Origin: Cloacimonetes bacterium UBA3541
Lineage (GTDB): Bacteria; Cloacimonadota; Cloacimonadia; Cloacimonadales; Cloacimonadaceae
DNA: 29,099 nt
Reading direction: 5' to 3'
Assembly (NCBI GenBank): GCA_002376725.1
Contig: DFOM01000011.1
Location: 1-29,099, forward strand
Shown here: piece by piece, positions 8,522 through 16,803 of the stretch
Numbering within the stretch: the stretch's first letter is position 1
Layout of the letters: every line of letters starts with the position of its first letter
Notes under the pieces: generated by a model
Seen by the model: the letters and a program-made list of their open reading frames with translations, nothing else
Told to the model about the DNA's origin: nothing
The model's database searches: none
Program-made: the position numbers and the translations under genes

Positions 8522-9550
8522 TTACTCAATAACTCGGATTAAAGCTTTATCAGTTAATAAGGACATACCTTCCACGATCAACTGTTCTCCAGGTTCTATT
8601 CCAGAAATAACCTCAAATTGTAGCTGATTATCCAATCCAGTAGTTATTTCTCTTTTTATGGCATAATTGTTCTGATTAATCCAGACAAATTGTTTGTCAT
8701 TTTCATTTACAATATGCTCCCTATTGACCACGATACAATTGGGTTTGGCAAGAACCTGCAATTTAATCTGAGCGGTAGAACCGAATCTTATACTATGTCC
8801 CTTACTGGGAAAGGTAACTTCCACTGGTATTGCTTTCTGATAGGGGTCTAAAGCAAGAGAGATTTTACTAATATTTCCGGTAAGAGTGATATTTTCCCAG
8901 GTAGCAGTAGCTGGAGTTCCTATCTTTAATTTAAGTGCATCCTTATCAGCAACCATTATTTTTGCTTTATAACCATTGGTTGTAGATATAGTGAATAAAT
9001 TTTGTCCAGGGTAACTTCTTTCACCCGGACTTACTGAAATGCTAGTAATAATACCGCTTATGGGTGCACGGACATTAATCATTTTATCACTGGCATTTAA
9101 ATTGGCTTCAGTAACTTTAAATTGAGTTTCTATATTATCCAGTTCCTGTCGTGAAATAGCACCATTTGCATAAAGATTGCGCATTCTTTCATAAGTAGTC
9201 TTAGCAGCATTATAAGCTGTCAAGGCTTGTTCATATTGAGCGCTAGGGGTATTTCGCGGGAAAGTTACAATAATTTGTCCTGCTGTAACACGATCACCAA
9301 TCTTAGCTTTGACGGAATTAACCACTTCCGAGACTAAGGCTTGTCCGCTTGATTCTTCTCTTCCACTAAGTGCAGCATTATAAATTAATTCTTGAACAAA
9401 GGTTTCCAATTCCACTGTTTTAACTCTAACGGGTATACCCTGTTCTTGCTGAATTTGTTGCAAGGTTTTAAATTGTGACTTCTTTCTTCCACAACCGGAG
9501 AATAAAAGAGTAAGGGTCAGTACTAGGATTAAGATATACTTTCTCTTCAT
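8522..9550 (-). CDS. Membrane-fusion (periplasmic adaptor) lipoprotein of an RND efflux pump
   Basis: A 342-residue HlyD/AcrA-type adaptor that would bridge the RND pump and TolC in the periplasm. The N terminus is a lipoprotein signal: MKRKY, a Leu-rich core, then LLFSGC with the lipid-modified cysteine at C20. The first lipoyl half-motif (SGQALVSEVVNSVKAKIGDRVTAGQ) is followed by a short alpha-helical hairpin (YEQALTAYNAAKTTYERMRNLYANGAISRQELDN, given here only to locate it, around 130-165), then the second lipoyl half (INVRAPISGIITSISVSPGE) and the beta-barrel and membrane-proximal domains to the end. It lies 14 nt after tolC and 10 nt before the RND gene. Length and domain order are ordinary for this family. 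Confidence 0.94.
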   Translation of the reverse strand: MKRKYILILVLTLTLLFSGCGRKKSQFKTLQQIQQEQGIPVRVKTVELETFVQELIYNAALSGREESSGQALVSEVVNSVKAKIGDRVTAGQIIVTFPRNTPSAQYEQALTAYNAAKTTYERMRNLYANGAISRQELDNIETQFKVTEANLNASDKMINVRAPISGIITSISVSPGERSYPGQNLFTISTTNGYKAKIMVADKDALKLKIGTPATATWENITLTGNISKISLALDPYQKAIPVEVTFPSKGHSIRFGSTAQIKLQVLAKPNCIVVNREHIVNENDKQFVWINQNNYAIKREITTGLDNQLQFEVISGIEPGEQLIVEGMSLLTDKALIRVIE

Positions 9551-9564
9551 TTTGTTACTCCATA

Positions 9565-10944
9565 TTAAAGTATGATACCTATAGATTTTTGAAGCTCTCT
9601 GGTAGCAGAGATAACTTCATATATAGCTTGATAATATTGTAATTGTATAGCAGATAAAGTGGTCTGAGCATCAAAAACTTCAAGTTGGATGCCCACTTGA
9701 TTTTCATAACGTAATTGAGCAAGCTGAAGACTGCGTTCTGCCATTTTCATATTTTCTTCCTGAACCAGATAGTTTTCTTCAGCATGTTTTAATTTCTTAT
9801 AATTTTGGGTGATTTCCAGACGAATTAAATCTTCGTATTTATATTCTTGATATTGAGATTGACGATAATTAAACTTGGCAGAATTAACTTTTGCCTTAGT
9901 AGCAAAACCGTTAAAGAGAGGAAAGGAAATGCCCAATCCTACGCTATAATTAGTTCCAAAATCATCTCCTTCTACAGCATATTCATCAGCCTTAGTATAA
10001 AGAGCTGCACTTGCTTGAAGAGCAAGATTGGGAAAATATCCAGACTTTTCAGTCTTCAATTGTAGATCTGCAACTTCGGTTCCTTTTCTTGCCATTTCCA
10101 GCTCTAATCTATTTTCCATTCCTTGAGTTATAGCTTCATCTAAAGTAAGGTCCAATTCTGTGGGTAGTATAAAGTCTCCTTCCGGAACCATAGTAGTGTC
10201 ATTAACACCTATTTGATTACGAAAGGCAGATAAAGCTAAATCCCGCGAATTTTGTGCCTGCATCAATAGCGGTTCAAGCTTAGCAACTTCTAAACGAGCT
10301 CGCATAACATCAAATTCAGAGACCAGTCCTTCATCAGCAAAAATCTCTACTTGAGTCAGATGTTGTCTTGCAGTCTCAAGTGCTGCTTCCTGCACATTAA
10401 CTAATTTATCAGTTAAGAGACAGGAGTAGAACATCTGAGTAGTCTTAAGCACAATATCCTGTTCCTTTAATTGATAATTTAGTTGCTGAATATTGCGATA
10501 AATATCAGCGGTTTTAATTCCATAGTTTAATTTTCCTCCAGTAAATAGCACCTGTTGCATTTGTAAAGCAAGAGCTACAGAGCCCTCTTCCATTGGAGAG
10601 GAAGGAACTAAGGAATTGAGAGCAGCGGACATTGCATTAGCTAAATAATAATCGTTAGAGCTAGCTGTGTTGGGGTCAAGTCCTAAGCTTAAGTCCACAG
10701 GTGGAACAATAGCAGAATCAGGAAGATAGGTTTTATTTAGATTATATGCACCTACAATATTAAGCTGGGGATAGAGATTAGCACGTACCTGATAATAGGT
10801 TTGATCAGCTTTGCCTAAATCTTCTTTGGCTATAAGCAAATCTTTATTATTTTGCTTAGCAAGAGATATACTTTCATCCAAACTGATTGACCAAAACATT
10901 GATACTATCAAACAAAGTGATAAGATAATAATAATGCGTTTCAT
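9565..10944 (-). CDS. TolC-family outer-membrane efflux channel
   Basis: A 459-residue outer-membrane efflux protein with a Sec signal peptide (MKRIIIILSLCLIVSMFWS). The mature protein opens with the family hallmark SLDESISLAKQNNKDLLIAKED and shows the internal duplication of TolC: two long helical halves, the second beginning near LTLDEAITQGMENRLELEMARKG. Each half has a short beta portion (ALYTKADEYAVEG; YSVGLGISFPLFNGF) that contributes strands to the outer-membrane barrel of the trimer. The C-terminal half ends with the conserved NQVGIQLEVFDAQTTL segment. It is translated from a clear AAGGAT site inside the end of the regulator gene, whose stop is only 4 nt away. The substrate cannot be predicted from the sequence. 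Confidence 0.94.
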   Translation of the reverse strand: MKRIIIILSLCLIVSMFWSISLDESISLAKQNNKDLLIAKEDLGKADQTYYQVRANLYPQLNIVGAYNLNKTYLPDSAIVPPVDLSLGLDPNTASSNDYYLANAMSAALNSLVPSSPMEEGSVALALQMQQVLFTGGKLNYGIKTADIYRNIQQLNYQLKEQDIVLKTTQMFYSCLLTDKLVNVQEAALETARQHLTQVEIFADEGLVSEFDVMRARLEVAKLEPLLMQAQNSRDLALSAFRNQIGVNDTTMVPEGDFILPTELDLTLDEAITQGMENRLELEMARKGTEVADLQLKTEKSGYFPNLALQASAALYTKADEYAVEGDDFGTNYSVGLGISFPLFNGFATKAKVNSAKFNYRQSQYQEYKYEDLIRLEITQNYKKLKHAEENYLVQEENMKMAERSLQLAQLRYENQVGIQLEVFDAQTTLSAIQLQYYQAIYEVISATRELQKSIGIIL

Positions 10945-10948
10945 TTGT

Positions 10949-11587
10949 TTATCCTTTTATTCGCTTTTTTTCTTCTACTTTTTGAGTTGTATCTCGCTTA
11001 AGAATGCCATATAAAAGCAATTGGACCATTAAATTATGGTCCCTTTCAAGACGCTTCAAGATTTTATTTTTATTATCTCCTTTATTCCAGTAATCTCCCA
11101 TTATAAACCAGTCATTAATCATCTCGCTAAAATGCTCAGAGTTGATTTTTTCATTGATTATGCCCTGACTTTTTCCATAATCCATTATTTCTGCAAGAAG
11201 TTCATTCATCCTCTGACGATATTCATTTCTTTTTTCCAATAAATCGGTAAAGTAATCTGGGGGAATTTGTTGCATAGTCATTGCAAGAAGAGGCATATTC
11301 TCAAAGATACAGGTTATAGGTAAACGAAGAAAACAGGAAAGCTTATCTTCAAATCTTTCTGATGCATCAATAGCGGTATATAAATTACAGAAAAATTCCT
11401 CTGCCTTTTCCTCAATAGCTACTATAAATAGGTTTTCTTTGCTCGGGAAATAATAATAAATTGTAGATTTTGCTATATGAGCAGCCCGAGCAATCTCATC
11501 CAGAGAAGTTTTTGTAAAACCCCAGCGATTGAAAAGTTCAATTGCTGCCTCTAGTATTCGTTCTCTTTTACCGATTACTGCAGTCAT
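10949..11587 (-). CDS. TetR/AcrR-family transcriptional repressor of the efflux operon
   Basis: I prefer the ATG at 11587 (212 residues, start MTAVIGKRERILEAA), because TetR proteins usually begin just before the first DNA-binding helix. The frame also opens further upstream, to a TTG at 11626 that would add 13 residues; neither start has a convincing Shine-Dalgarno sequence. The HTH is canonical: ERILEAAIELFNRWGFTKTS, LDEIARAAHIAKSTIYYYF, then SKENLFIVA. The C-terminal two thirds are helical and variable, as expected of the ligand-binding and dimer domain. It is first in the operon ahead of tolC, the adaptor and the RND pump, and a 19-bp palindrome lies at 11630-11648. Autoregulation and derepression by a pump substrate are inferred from that arrangement. 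Confidence 0.93.
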   Translation of the reverse strand: MTAVIGKRERILEAAIELFNRWGFTKTSLDEIARAAHIAKSTIYYYFPSKENLFIVAIEEKAEEFFCNLYTAIDASERFEDKLSCFLRLPITCIFENMPLLAMTMQQIPPDYFTDLLEKRNEYRQRMNELLAEIMDYGKSQGIINEKINSEHFSEMINDWFIMGDYWNKGDNKNKILKRLERDHNLMVQLLLYGILKRDTTQKVEEKKRIKG

Positions 11588-11629
11588 TATAATACAATAC
11601 TTTGTAAATCCTTTATTATTAATCAAATA

Positions 11630-11648
11630 TGATACAGTTACTGAATCA
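11630..11648. promoter_or_regulatory. Probable TetR-family operator (19-bp palindrome)
   Basis: TGATACAGTTACTGAATCA is symmetric around its central base, with 8 of 9 pairs complementary (only positions 5/15 break it). Size, odd centre and place directly upstream of a tetR-type gene fit a repressor dimer site. A minus-strand TTGACT at 11689-11694 could be the -35 element, but I see no convincing -10 at normal spacing. Confidence 0.6.
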
Positions 11649-11873
11649 CTTTATGAATTTATGACCAAATTAGTTAAAATAGTCGAAAAGTCAAGAATTT
11701 TCTATTAACATATCCAAATCATATTTTTTATTATTCCATTCCACATTATCTGAACATCTATTTAAGTATAGAATAATCTCTTTTAAAAGCCATACTCTCT
11801 TCAAAAAATATAAAAAAGATTACCTTCTTTAGATTGAAGAAAATATACCAAAGATTTTTTACTCTTACTTCTT

Positions 11874-11937
11874 TCTTTACATTCTCTTGGCTCTTAGGAA
11901 AAGAAACAAATAAGGGAGAGACAGGAGAGAGTAAAGA
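11874..11937. repeat. Imperfect pyrimidine/purine inverted repeat
   Basis: TCTTTAC (11874-11880) pairs with GTAAAGA (11931-11937), and TCTCT (11883-11887) with AGAGA (11926-11930) after a 2-nt bulge. The left half of the surrounding region is almost all pyrimidine (11855-11895) and the right half almost all purine (11897-11938). The sequence just beyond (GCACAAAGATACTAAAGA) resembles the degenerate CAAAG-repeat elements found between genes in various environmental bacteria; that resemblance is an impression only. Confidence 0.4.
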
Positions 11938-11955
11938 AGCACAAAGATACTAAAG

Positions 11956-12030
11956 ATTAAACTATATTATCTTTCTTTTTGTTAAATAATAACCGCTAAG
12001 TTTTTTAGTCTATTTAATATATAGTTTAAT
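11956..12030 (-). repeat. AT-rich inverted repeat at the DUF2723 gene end, possible transcript-end structure
   Basis: ATTAAACTATATT (11956-11968) and AATATATAGTTTAAT (12016-12030) are reverse complements apart from a 2-nt bulge. The second arm includes the stop codon of the DUF2723 gene. Shorter nested pairs (AAATA/TATTT and CTAA/TTAG) lie between them. No strong T run follows on the minus strand, so a rho-independent terminator is not clear-cut. Confidence 0.4.
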
Positions 12031-14824
12031 TGCCTTCGTAACCCATCTCTTCTTGAAGAGAGCGGTAGATATCTTCTGGTGTATATTGAAGGATATTTTT
12101 TAAGGAATCAAATAGAGCACTAATCTGTTCCATTTGTTTATATTGGTAACCATAGGCTAGTGCTATTGCACCTAACTCGGGGTCATCAGGATATCTTGCC
12201 ATAATTTTAGCTAAATACCGTGGAACAAGATCTTGTCTATTCTCCATAACATATTTAAGAACAAAAGCACGATAGATGGTAACCTCTTCTTTATTTCCCC
12301 AGATATTATGTTCAATAAAAGCATCTAGTTTATCCAGTTCTCCTTTTTCAATGTAATAGGTCACATAAAATTCAGTTAAGCGAATGTCACTATCTATGAA
12401 GGCACGAGCCTTTTTTGCATATTGTTCCGCCTTATCAAACTTATGATTTTGAGCAAAGTAAACAGCAGCACGAGAAAATCCAGAACCATAATTCATCACT
12501 AACCGTTTCATATTATCGTCTTTATAAACTTTGGGATCAAAGATGGAGCGATATTTATATACTTTATCAATATTGGTGAGAAGACGATCAATATCTATCT
12601 GTTCATTGATTGGATCGTAAGTAGAAACGACACGAGAAACCATACCTTCGTTGCGAAGATAGTCATCAAACCCTACTCTTGACTCGCAGGTAACGGCAAA
12701 GTAAATAGGTCTTTTACCAAAGTTATCCTTTATAATCTGGATAACTGCAAAATCAGATGCTCTGCGAGGATAAAAATCACCTGTTATCTCTCTATTTTCA
12801 TAGTTTTCCCGGTAATTAATGGTAAACTTCATTTTCCCTTCAGGGTCGCCAGCATCAAAGGTAACGGAATCCCTCCATAATAAATTCTGAAAACTTCCAT
12901 AACGGTCATCCAGAGAATTAATCTCATCTTCGCTCCAATTAATAATAACTCCTTCCAGGTCTCTTAATTGACGGATATACCAGGAAGTATTGAGCAAAGA
13001 AAGATTAGCCACTGTAACATCTTTACGGATACCCTTACACTGTTGATTCTTGTATTCCATTGCTCTTTGGATAGCTTCTTGAGATTCTACCGTGGGATAA
13101 ACTTCCCGAGCTTGATGCATATATGGTTCTGCATAAGGGTCTTTGACTGCTTGAGCATACCAAATAGGGTAAGTATCGTTATCGCCATTAGTGAAAATAA
13201 TGGCATTTTCTTCCACAGAATTGAGGAAATTTACTCCATAATCAAGAGCAATCAATTCACGGGAACGATCGTGTTCAAAGTATTGTGCTGCCATATTAAA
13301 GATGGGTAAAAATAGCATCAATATAGCCATTACTACTCGTAAGAGTTTATCATTTTTGAATAAAGACACCAATCCCATAGCACCAATGCCTAGCCAAATT
13401 GCCCACATATTATAAGCAGCTACAAAGAAATAATCACGGTCCCGCACTTCTGCACTGGAAAGATTCATTACAAAAACCATTAGTAACGAAGTGCAGAAAA
13501 AGATAGCTAAGAAATAGAAGAAGCTATGTTTATTCTGTTTACAGTGGAAAACTGCTCCAAATAACCCCAGGAAGGCGACAAATAATCCTCCAAAAACATT
13601 AACTACCTGGGCTGGAATTCCTGTCATTCTATTTACAGAATCAGCTTTGAACCATTGCCAATTGAAATATCTAAGAAAATGATAACCTAATTGATGTTCA
13701 AAGAAATTTCCCCTGCGGGTAAACATTGAAGTCACCTGTTCAGCTTTATACTGTCGTCTCTGAATATAATCATCAAATCTTTGGGGTGTACTTGGATCTG
13801 CCAGATTGATGAAAGGACGGTCTGCAGCTCTGATAGGCAGATATATATAGGAAGAAACACCTAAGATAATCAGGGCAACAGCAATCCACCAGATTTTTTT
13901 ATCCAGCACTTTATGTAAGTCTATATACATCAAGACGATGATACACAAAGCAAAGCCAAGCTGGTCAAAAGAATCTATGTTGAATGCTTTTCCTATTTCA
14001 CCAAAAATTAGATAGGTAACAACCAAAGCTATGCCATAGCCAAAAACTTTATACCAGAAGTTCTTTTTTGTGGTTGCCTTTAAAAATATAGGATAGGCTA
14101 CAATGAAAAGAATAGCAGGTGCAATCTGCAATGCTGTTTGATGTACGCAGAAACCAAGGAAGAATAAATATACAATTAGAAGGAGATAATTCTGTTTATC
14201 AAATTCTCGTGAATTTTGTACCCATTTCAAAGTTAGCCAGATTATTAGATTGATAAAGAAGACCAGACCTGCATAAACTTCAGCTTCAACGGCATTCATC
14301 CAGAAAGTATAAGAAAAAGCAGTATATAAAGCAGCAATTACACCGGCGAACATTGATTGCCAGGGCTTAATTTTAAACATACTGGTAAGCTGAACTGTAA
14401 CCAGATAAGTGAACATTACCGCGAAGGCAGAAGCTAATCCAGAGATAAAGGCTGCTATCACAGCATGAGAGAAAATATTACCAAAGAGAGAAACAAAAGC
14501 TCGTCCAAAGAGTATATATAAAGGATTTCCAGGCGGATGAGGAACGCCCAGAATACTGATACAGGTGGCATATTCTCCCGAATCCCAGAACGATAAAGAC
14601 CTGGCTTGAGTTAGCATATAAATTATTAGTGCAAAGGCAAAAACAATCCAGGCAACGATAGTATTGGTTTTTGAAGGAGCTAAAGCCTGAGGTCTAAGCT
14701 GAGTTTCGTCAAAAGCAGGGGCTTTTTCTGGAACTTTATATTCTTTAACCTGTTTTTTAGTGGTTGAAGAAGACTGCCTGAGCTTTTCTTTTATGTCTTT
14801 AACATCAGATTTTTTTTTAGCCAT
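12026..14824 (-). CDS. DUF2723 GT-C-like membrane protein with C-terminal TPR-like repeats
   Basis: A 932-residue integral membrane protein. Residues 1-53 are cytoplasmic and lysine-rich. TM1 is at about 55-72, followed by the family signature FWDSGEYATCISILGVPHPPGNP, with D81, E84 and H96-PPGN in the first external loop, as expected for the acidic catalytic loop of GT-C glycosyltransferases. About ten further TM segments run to about residue 520. A soluble part follows; its last 170 residues look TPR-like (AVYFAQNHKFDKAEQYAKKA and similar). DUF2723 also occurs in human TMEM260, a protein O-mannosyltransferase, so transfer of a sugar from a lipid carrier to exported proteins is a reasonable inference, not shown here. 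A GGAGAT ribosome binding site precedes ATG 14824, 16 nt after the ABC permease gene. Confidence 0.88.
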   Translation of the reverse strand: MAKKKSDVKDIKEKLRQSSSTTKKQVKEYKVPEKAPAFDETQLRPQALAPSKTNTIVAWIVFAFALIIYMLTQARSLSFWDSGEYATCISILGVPHPPGNPLYILFGRAFVSLFGNIFSHAVIAAFISGLASAFAVMFTYLVTVQLTSMFKIKPWQSMFAGVIAALYTAFSYTFWMNAVEAEVYAGLVFFINLIIWLTLKWVQNSREFDKQNYLLLIVYLFFLGFCVHQTALQIAPAILFIVAYPIFLKATTKKNFWYKVFGYGIALVVTYLIFGEIGKAFNIDSFDQLGFALCIIVLMYIDLHKVLDKKIWWIAVALIILGVSSYIYLPIRAADRPFINLADPSTPQRFDDYIQRRQYKAEQVTSMFTRRGNFFEHQLGYHFLRYFNWQWFKADSVNRMTGIPAQVVNVFGGLFVAFLGLFGAVFHCKQNKHSFFYFLAIFFCTSLLMVFVMNLSSAEVRDRDYFFVAAYNMWAIWLGIGAMGLVSLFKNDKLLRVVMAILMLFLPIFNMAAQYFEHDRSRELIALDYGVNFLNSVEENAIIFTNGDNDTYPIWYAQAVKDPYAEPYMHQAREVYPTVESQEAIQRAMEYKNQQCKGIRKDVTVANLSLLNTSWYIRQLRDLEGVIINWSEDEINSLDDRYGSFQNLLWRDSVTFDAGDPEGKMKFTINYRENYENREITGDFYPRRASDFAVIQIIKDNFGKRPIYFAVTCESRVGFDDYLRNEGMVSRVVSTYDPINEQIDIDRLLTNIDKVYKYRSIFDPKVYKDDNMKRLVMNYGSGFSRAAVYFAQNHKFDKAEQYAKKARAFIDSDIRLTEFYVTYYIEKGELDKLDAFIEHNIWGNKEEVTIYRAFVLKYVMENRQDLVPRYLAKIMARYPDDPELGAIALAYGYQYKQMEQISALFDSLKNILQYTPEDIYRSLQEEMGYEGN

Positions 14825-14840
14825 TTATCTATCTCCATTA

Positions 14841-15836
14841 TTAATCTTTTAAACCAGCTTTAGCATAGCTGGCAATGATTTGTTTTTGAGCAAAGAAGAA
14901 AATAATTAAAATCGGAAGTATACTGAAGGTTGAAGCAGCCATCAAAAGAGTGGTTTGAGTGGATGCTTCCTGACTGAAATAACTCAATCCTACTTGAAGA
15001 ACTCGTAATTCTGGTCTATCTGTCATTACGAGGGGCCACATAAAGCTATTCCAGCTACCGATTAAGGAAAAAACTGAAGCAGTAGCAATGACTGATTTGG
15101 ATAAAGGTAACACAATTCTCCAGAGCATTCCAAAAATGCTACAACCGTCAATTGCTGCCGCATCAAACAATTCTTGAGGTAAGGACTTGAAATGTTGACG
15201 GAAAAGAAAGATAGTAAAAATATTAACGCACCAGGGAACTATCAGAGCCTGATAAGTATCCAACCAATTAAATTTATCCAACATCATATATGAGGATATG
15301 ATATAAATCGGTTCAGGAACCATCATCATACTTAAAAAGAGATAAAATATGAGGTCCCTACCTTTAAATTCCAGCCGGGCAAAAGCATAAGCAGCTAAGA
15401 AAGAGGTAATAAGCACACCTATTAGGGTCATTAATGAGACAAATATAGTATTAGTAAAATAACGGGCAAAAGGTACTTTCTTGAAAGCAGTAACATAATT
15501 TTCCCAATGAAAACTGGGAACTTTCTTGATTAATTTGACCTGAGATGAAGGTACACTCATATATTCAGGATAATCTTTAGATATCTGAAGATTCTCATCT
15601 AAGACATGAATTATGCTATGTTCTTCTTTTTGCTGAACCAGGATAATGCGGTGTTCTTTACCGTTTTCGTTCCAGACATAATATTCTTCTTTAGGAATAA
15701 ACACGGATTCATTTTTATTAAATTCTGCTTGAGACATCAAAGAGGTAGAAATCATCCAGATAAAAGGCAGTATCATCATAATCCCAAAGAAAATTAGGAA
15801 AAGATAAACTATTGAATTACTGAATATATTTTTCAT
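14841..15836 (-). CDS. Carbohydrate-type ABC transporter permease, MalG-like, with an enlarged external loop
   Basis: A 331-residue inner-membrane permease of the MalG/UgpE (CUT1) type. TM1 is at about 9-29, and the cytoplasmic coupling helix carries the EAA motif as ELFDAAAIDGCSIFGMLWRIVLP, which docks on the ATPase. Family members are usually about 270-290 residues. The extra length lies between TM1 and the conserved ENYVTAF segment: residues about 44-106 form a charged, beta-like insert (PKEEYYVWNENGKEHRIILV and onward) that should face the periplasm. It pairs with the MalF-like gene 10 nt upstream and has a good ribosome binding site (GAGGTGA). No solute-binding protein or ATP-binding subunit gene is in the window, so these must be encoded elsewhere. 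The substrate is unknown. Confidence 0.93.
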   Translation of the reverse strand: MKNIFSNSIVYLFLIFFGIMMILPFIWMISTSLMSQAEFNKNESVFIPKEEYYVWNENGKEHRIILVQQKEEHSIIHVLDENLQISKDYPEYMSVPSSQVKLIKKVPSFHWENYVTAFKKVPFARYFTNTIFVSLMTLIGVLITSFLAAYAFARLEFKGRDLIFYLFLSMMMVPEPIYIISSYMMLDKFNWLDTYQALIVPWCVNIFTIFLFRQHFKSLPQELFDAAAIDGCSIFGMLWRIVLPLSKSVIATASVFSLIGSWNSFMWPLVMTDRPELRVLQVGLSYFSQEASTQTTLLMAASTFSILPILIIFFFAQKQIIASYAKAGLKD

Positions 15837-15846
15837 CTTTCACCTC

Positions 15847-16779
15847 TTAATAATTAACCTTACTTTCCAGTTTTCTTTGTAGTAAAGTTAATCCGAGAAT
15901 AACTACAAATAAAACTAAAGCTGCAGCACTGGCATATCCCATCTGAAGGTCATCAAATCCCTTCTCATATATATAATAGACTATAAGCTTAGTAGTTCCT
16001 AAGGGTCCTCCCTTATCTGTCATCATATAGACCTGAGCAAAGGTCTGGAAACTGGTAATAGTTGTCATTAAAAGGACATAGAAAGTAGTAGGAGAAATTA
16101 AAGGAACAGTTATTTTAAAGAATTGTTTCCATTTATTGGCACCATCAATAGCAGCTGCTTCATAATATACCTTAGAAATATTTTGTAGTCCCGAAAGATA
16201 GATGATAGTATTATATCCCAAACTTTTCCATACCGTCATAATGATTATGGAAAAAAGTGCCAGAGAAGGACCTCCTAACCAGGAAGGAATGGAAATTCCC
16301 ATAGAATTGAACAATAAAGTAAAGATACCTTTGGGTTCTGCTAACCATTTGAGAGGTTGAAATCCTAACCACTGAAGCATAGCATTGGCTAATCCACCCT
16401 CTTCAGCATAAATTATTTTCCAGACTATGGAAACTGCCACCAGAGAAGTAACATAGGGCATAAAATAAATGGTACGGAAAAATCCCTTTAACCACTTAAT
16501 CTGATTTAGCAAAGAGGCAAAGATTAAAGGTATAATTATACTTAAAGGTACAGCAATGATTACCAACCATACTGTATTCATCATAGATTGCCAGAATTCA
16601 GGGTCAGCAAACAGTTTATTGTAATTTTGGAATCCGATAAAATTACCGATACTGGTGATTCCAAAATCAAAGAAGCTGATAACAAAAGACAATAATATGG
16701 GTATGAAACGGAATAGTAGAAGCAACACTAAAGCTGGAAGAATATAGAGATAAGGCTCATACTTATGCTTGGTCTTCAT
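15847..16779 (-). CDS. Carbohydrate-type ABC transporter permease, MalF/UgpA-like
   Basis: A 310-residue permease of the CUT1 family, partner of the MalG-like gene just downstream. The start MKTKHKYEPYLYILPALVLLLLFRFIP gives TM1, then the usual FGFQNYNKLF-type loop (here IGFQNYNKLFADPEFWQSMMNTVWL) leading to TM2. The EAA motif is YYEAAAIDGANKWKQFFKITVPLISP, complete with the Gly needed for ATPase contact. Six TM segments in all. It lacks the long external domain of E. coli MalF, as do most relatives. The ribosome binding site GAGAGGAT precedes ATG 16779, and the aminotransferase gene ends 24 nt upstream. The substrate is probably a sugar or oligosaccharide, but nothing nearby defines it. Confidence 0.94.
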   Translation of the reverse strand: MKTKHKYEPYLYILPALVLLLLFRFIPILLSFVISFFDFGITSIGNFIGFQNYNKLFADPEFWQSMMNTVWLVIIAVPLSIIIPLIFASLLNQIKWLKGFFRTIYFMPYVTSLVAVSIVWKIIYAEEGGLANAMLQWLGFQPLKWLAEPKGIFTLLFNSMGISIPSWLGGPSLALFSIIIMTVWKSLGYNTIIYLSGLQNISKVYYEAAAIDGANKWKQFFKITVPLISPTTFYVLLMTTITSFQTFAQVYMMTDKGGPLGTTKLIVYYIYEKGFDDLQMGYASAAALVLFVVILGLTLLQRKLESKVNY

Positions 16780-16803
16780 CAGCTAATCCTCTCAAATGTT
16801 AAG

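Larger units (their letters stand above)
11588..12025. other. Non-coding interval between the DUF2723 gene and the efflux operon
   Basis: This AT-rich interval holds the operator palindrome (11630-11648), a possible minus-strand -35 (11689-11694), a pyrimidine-then-purine inverted repeat (11874-11937) and an AT-rich inverted repeat at the DUF2723 3' end (11956-12030). No ORF with a plausible start and composition, tRNA or known RNA is visible. It presumably contains the end of the DUF2723 transcript and the promoter of the efflux operon. Confidence 0.6.
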
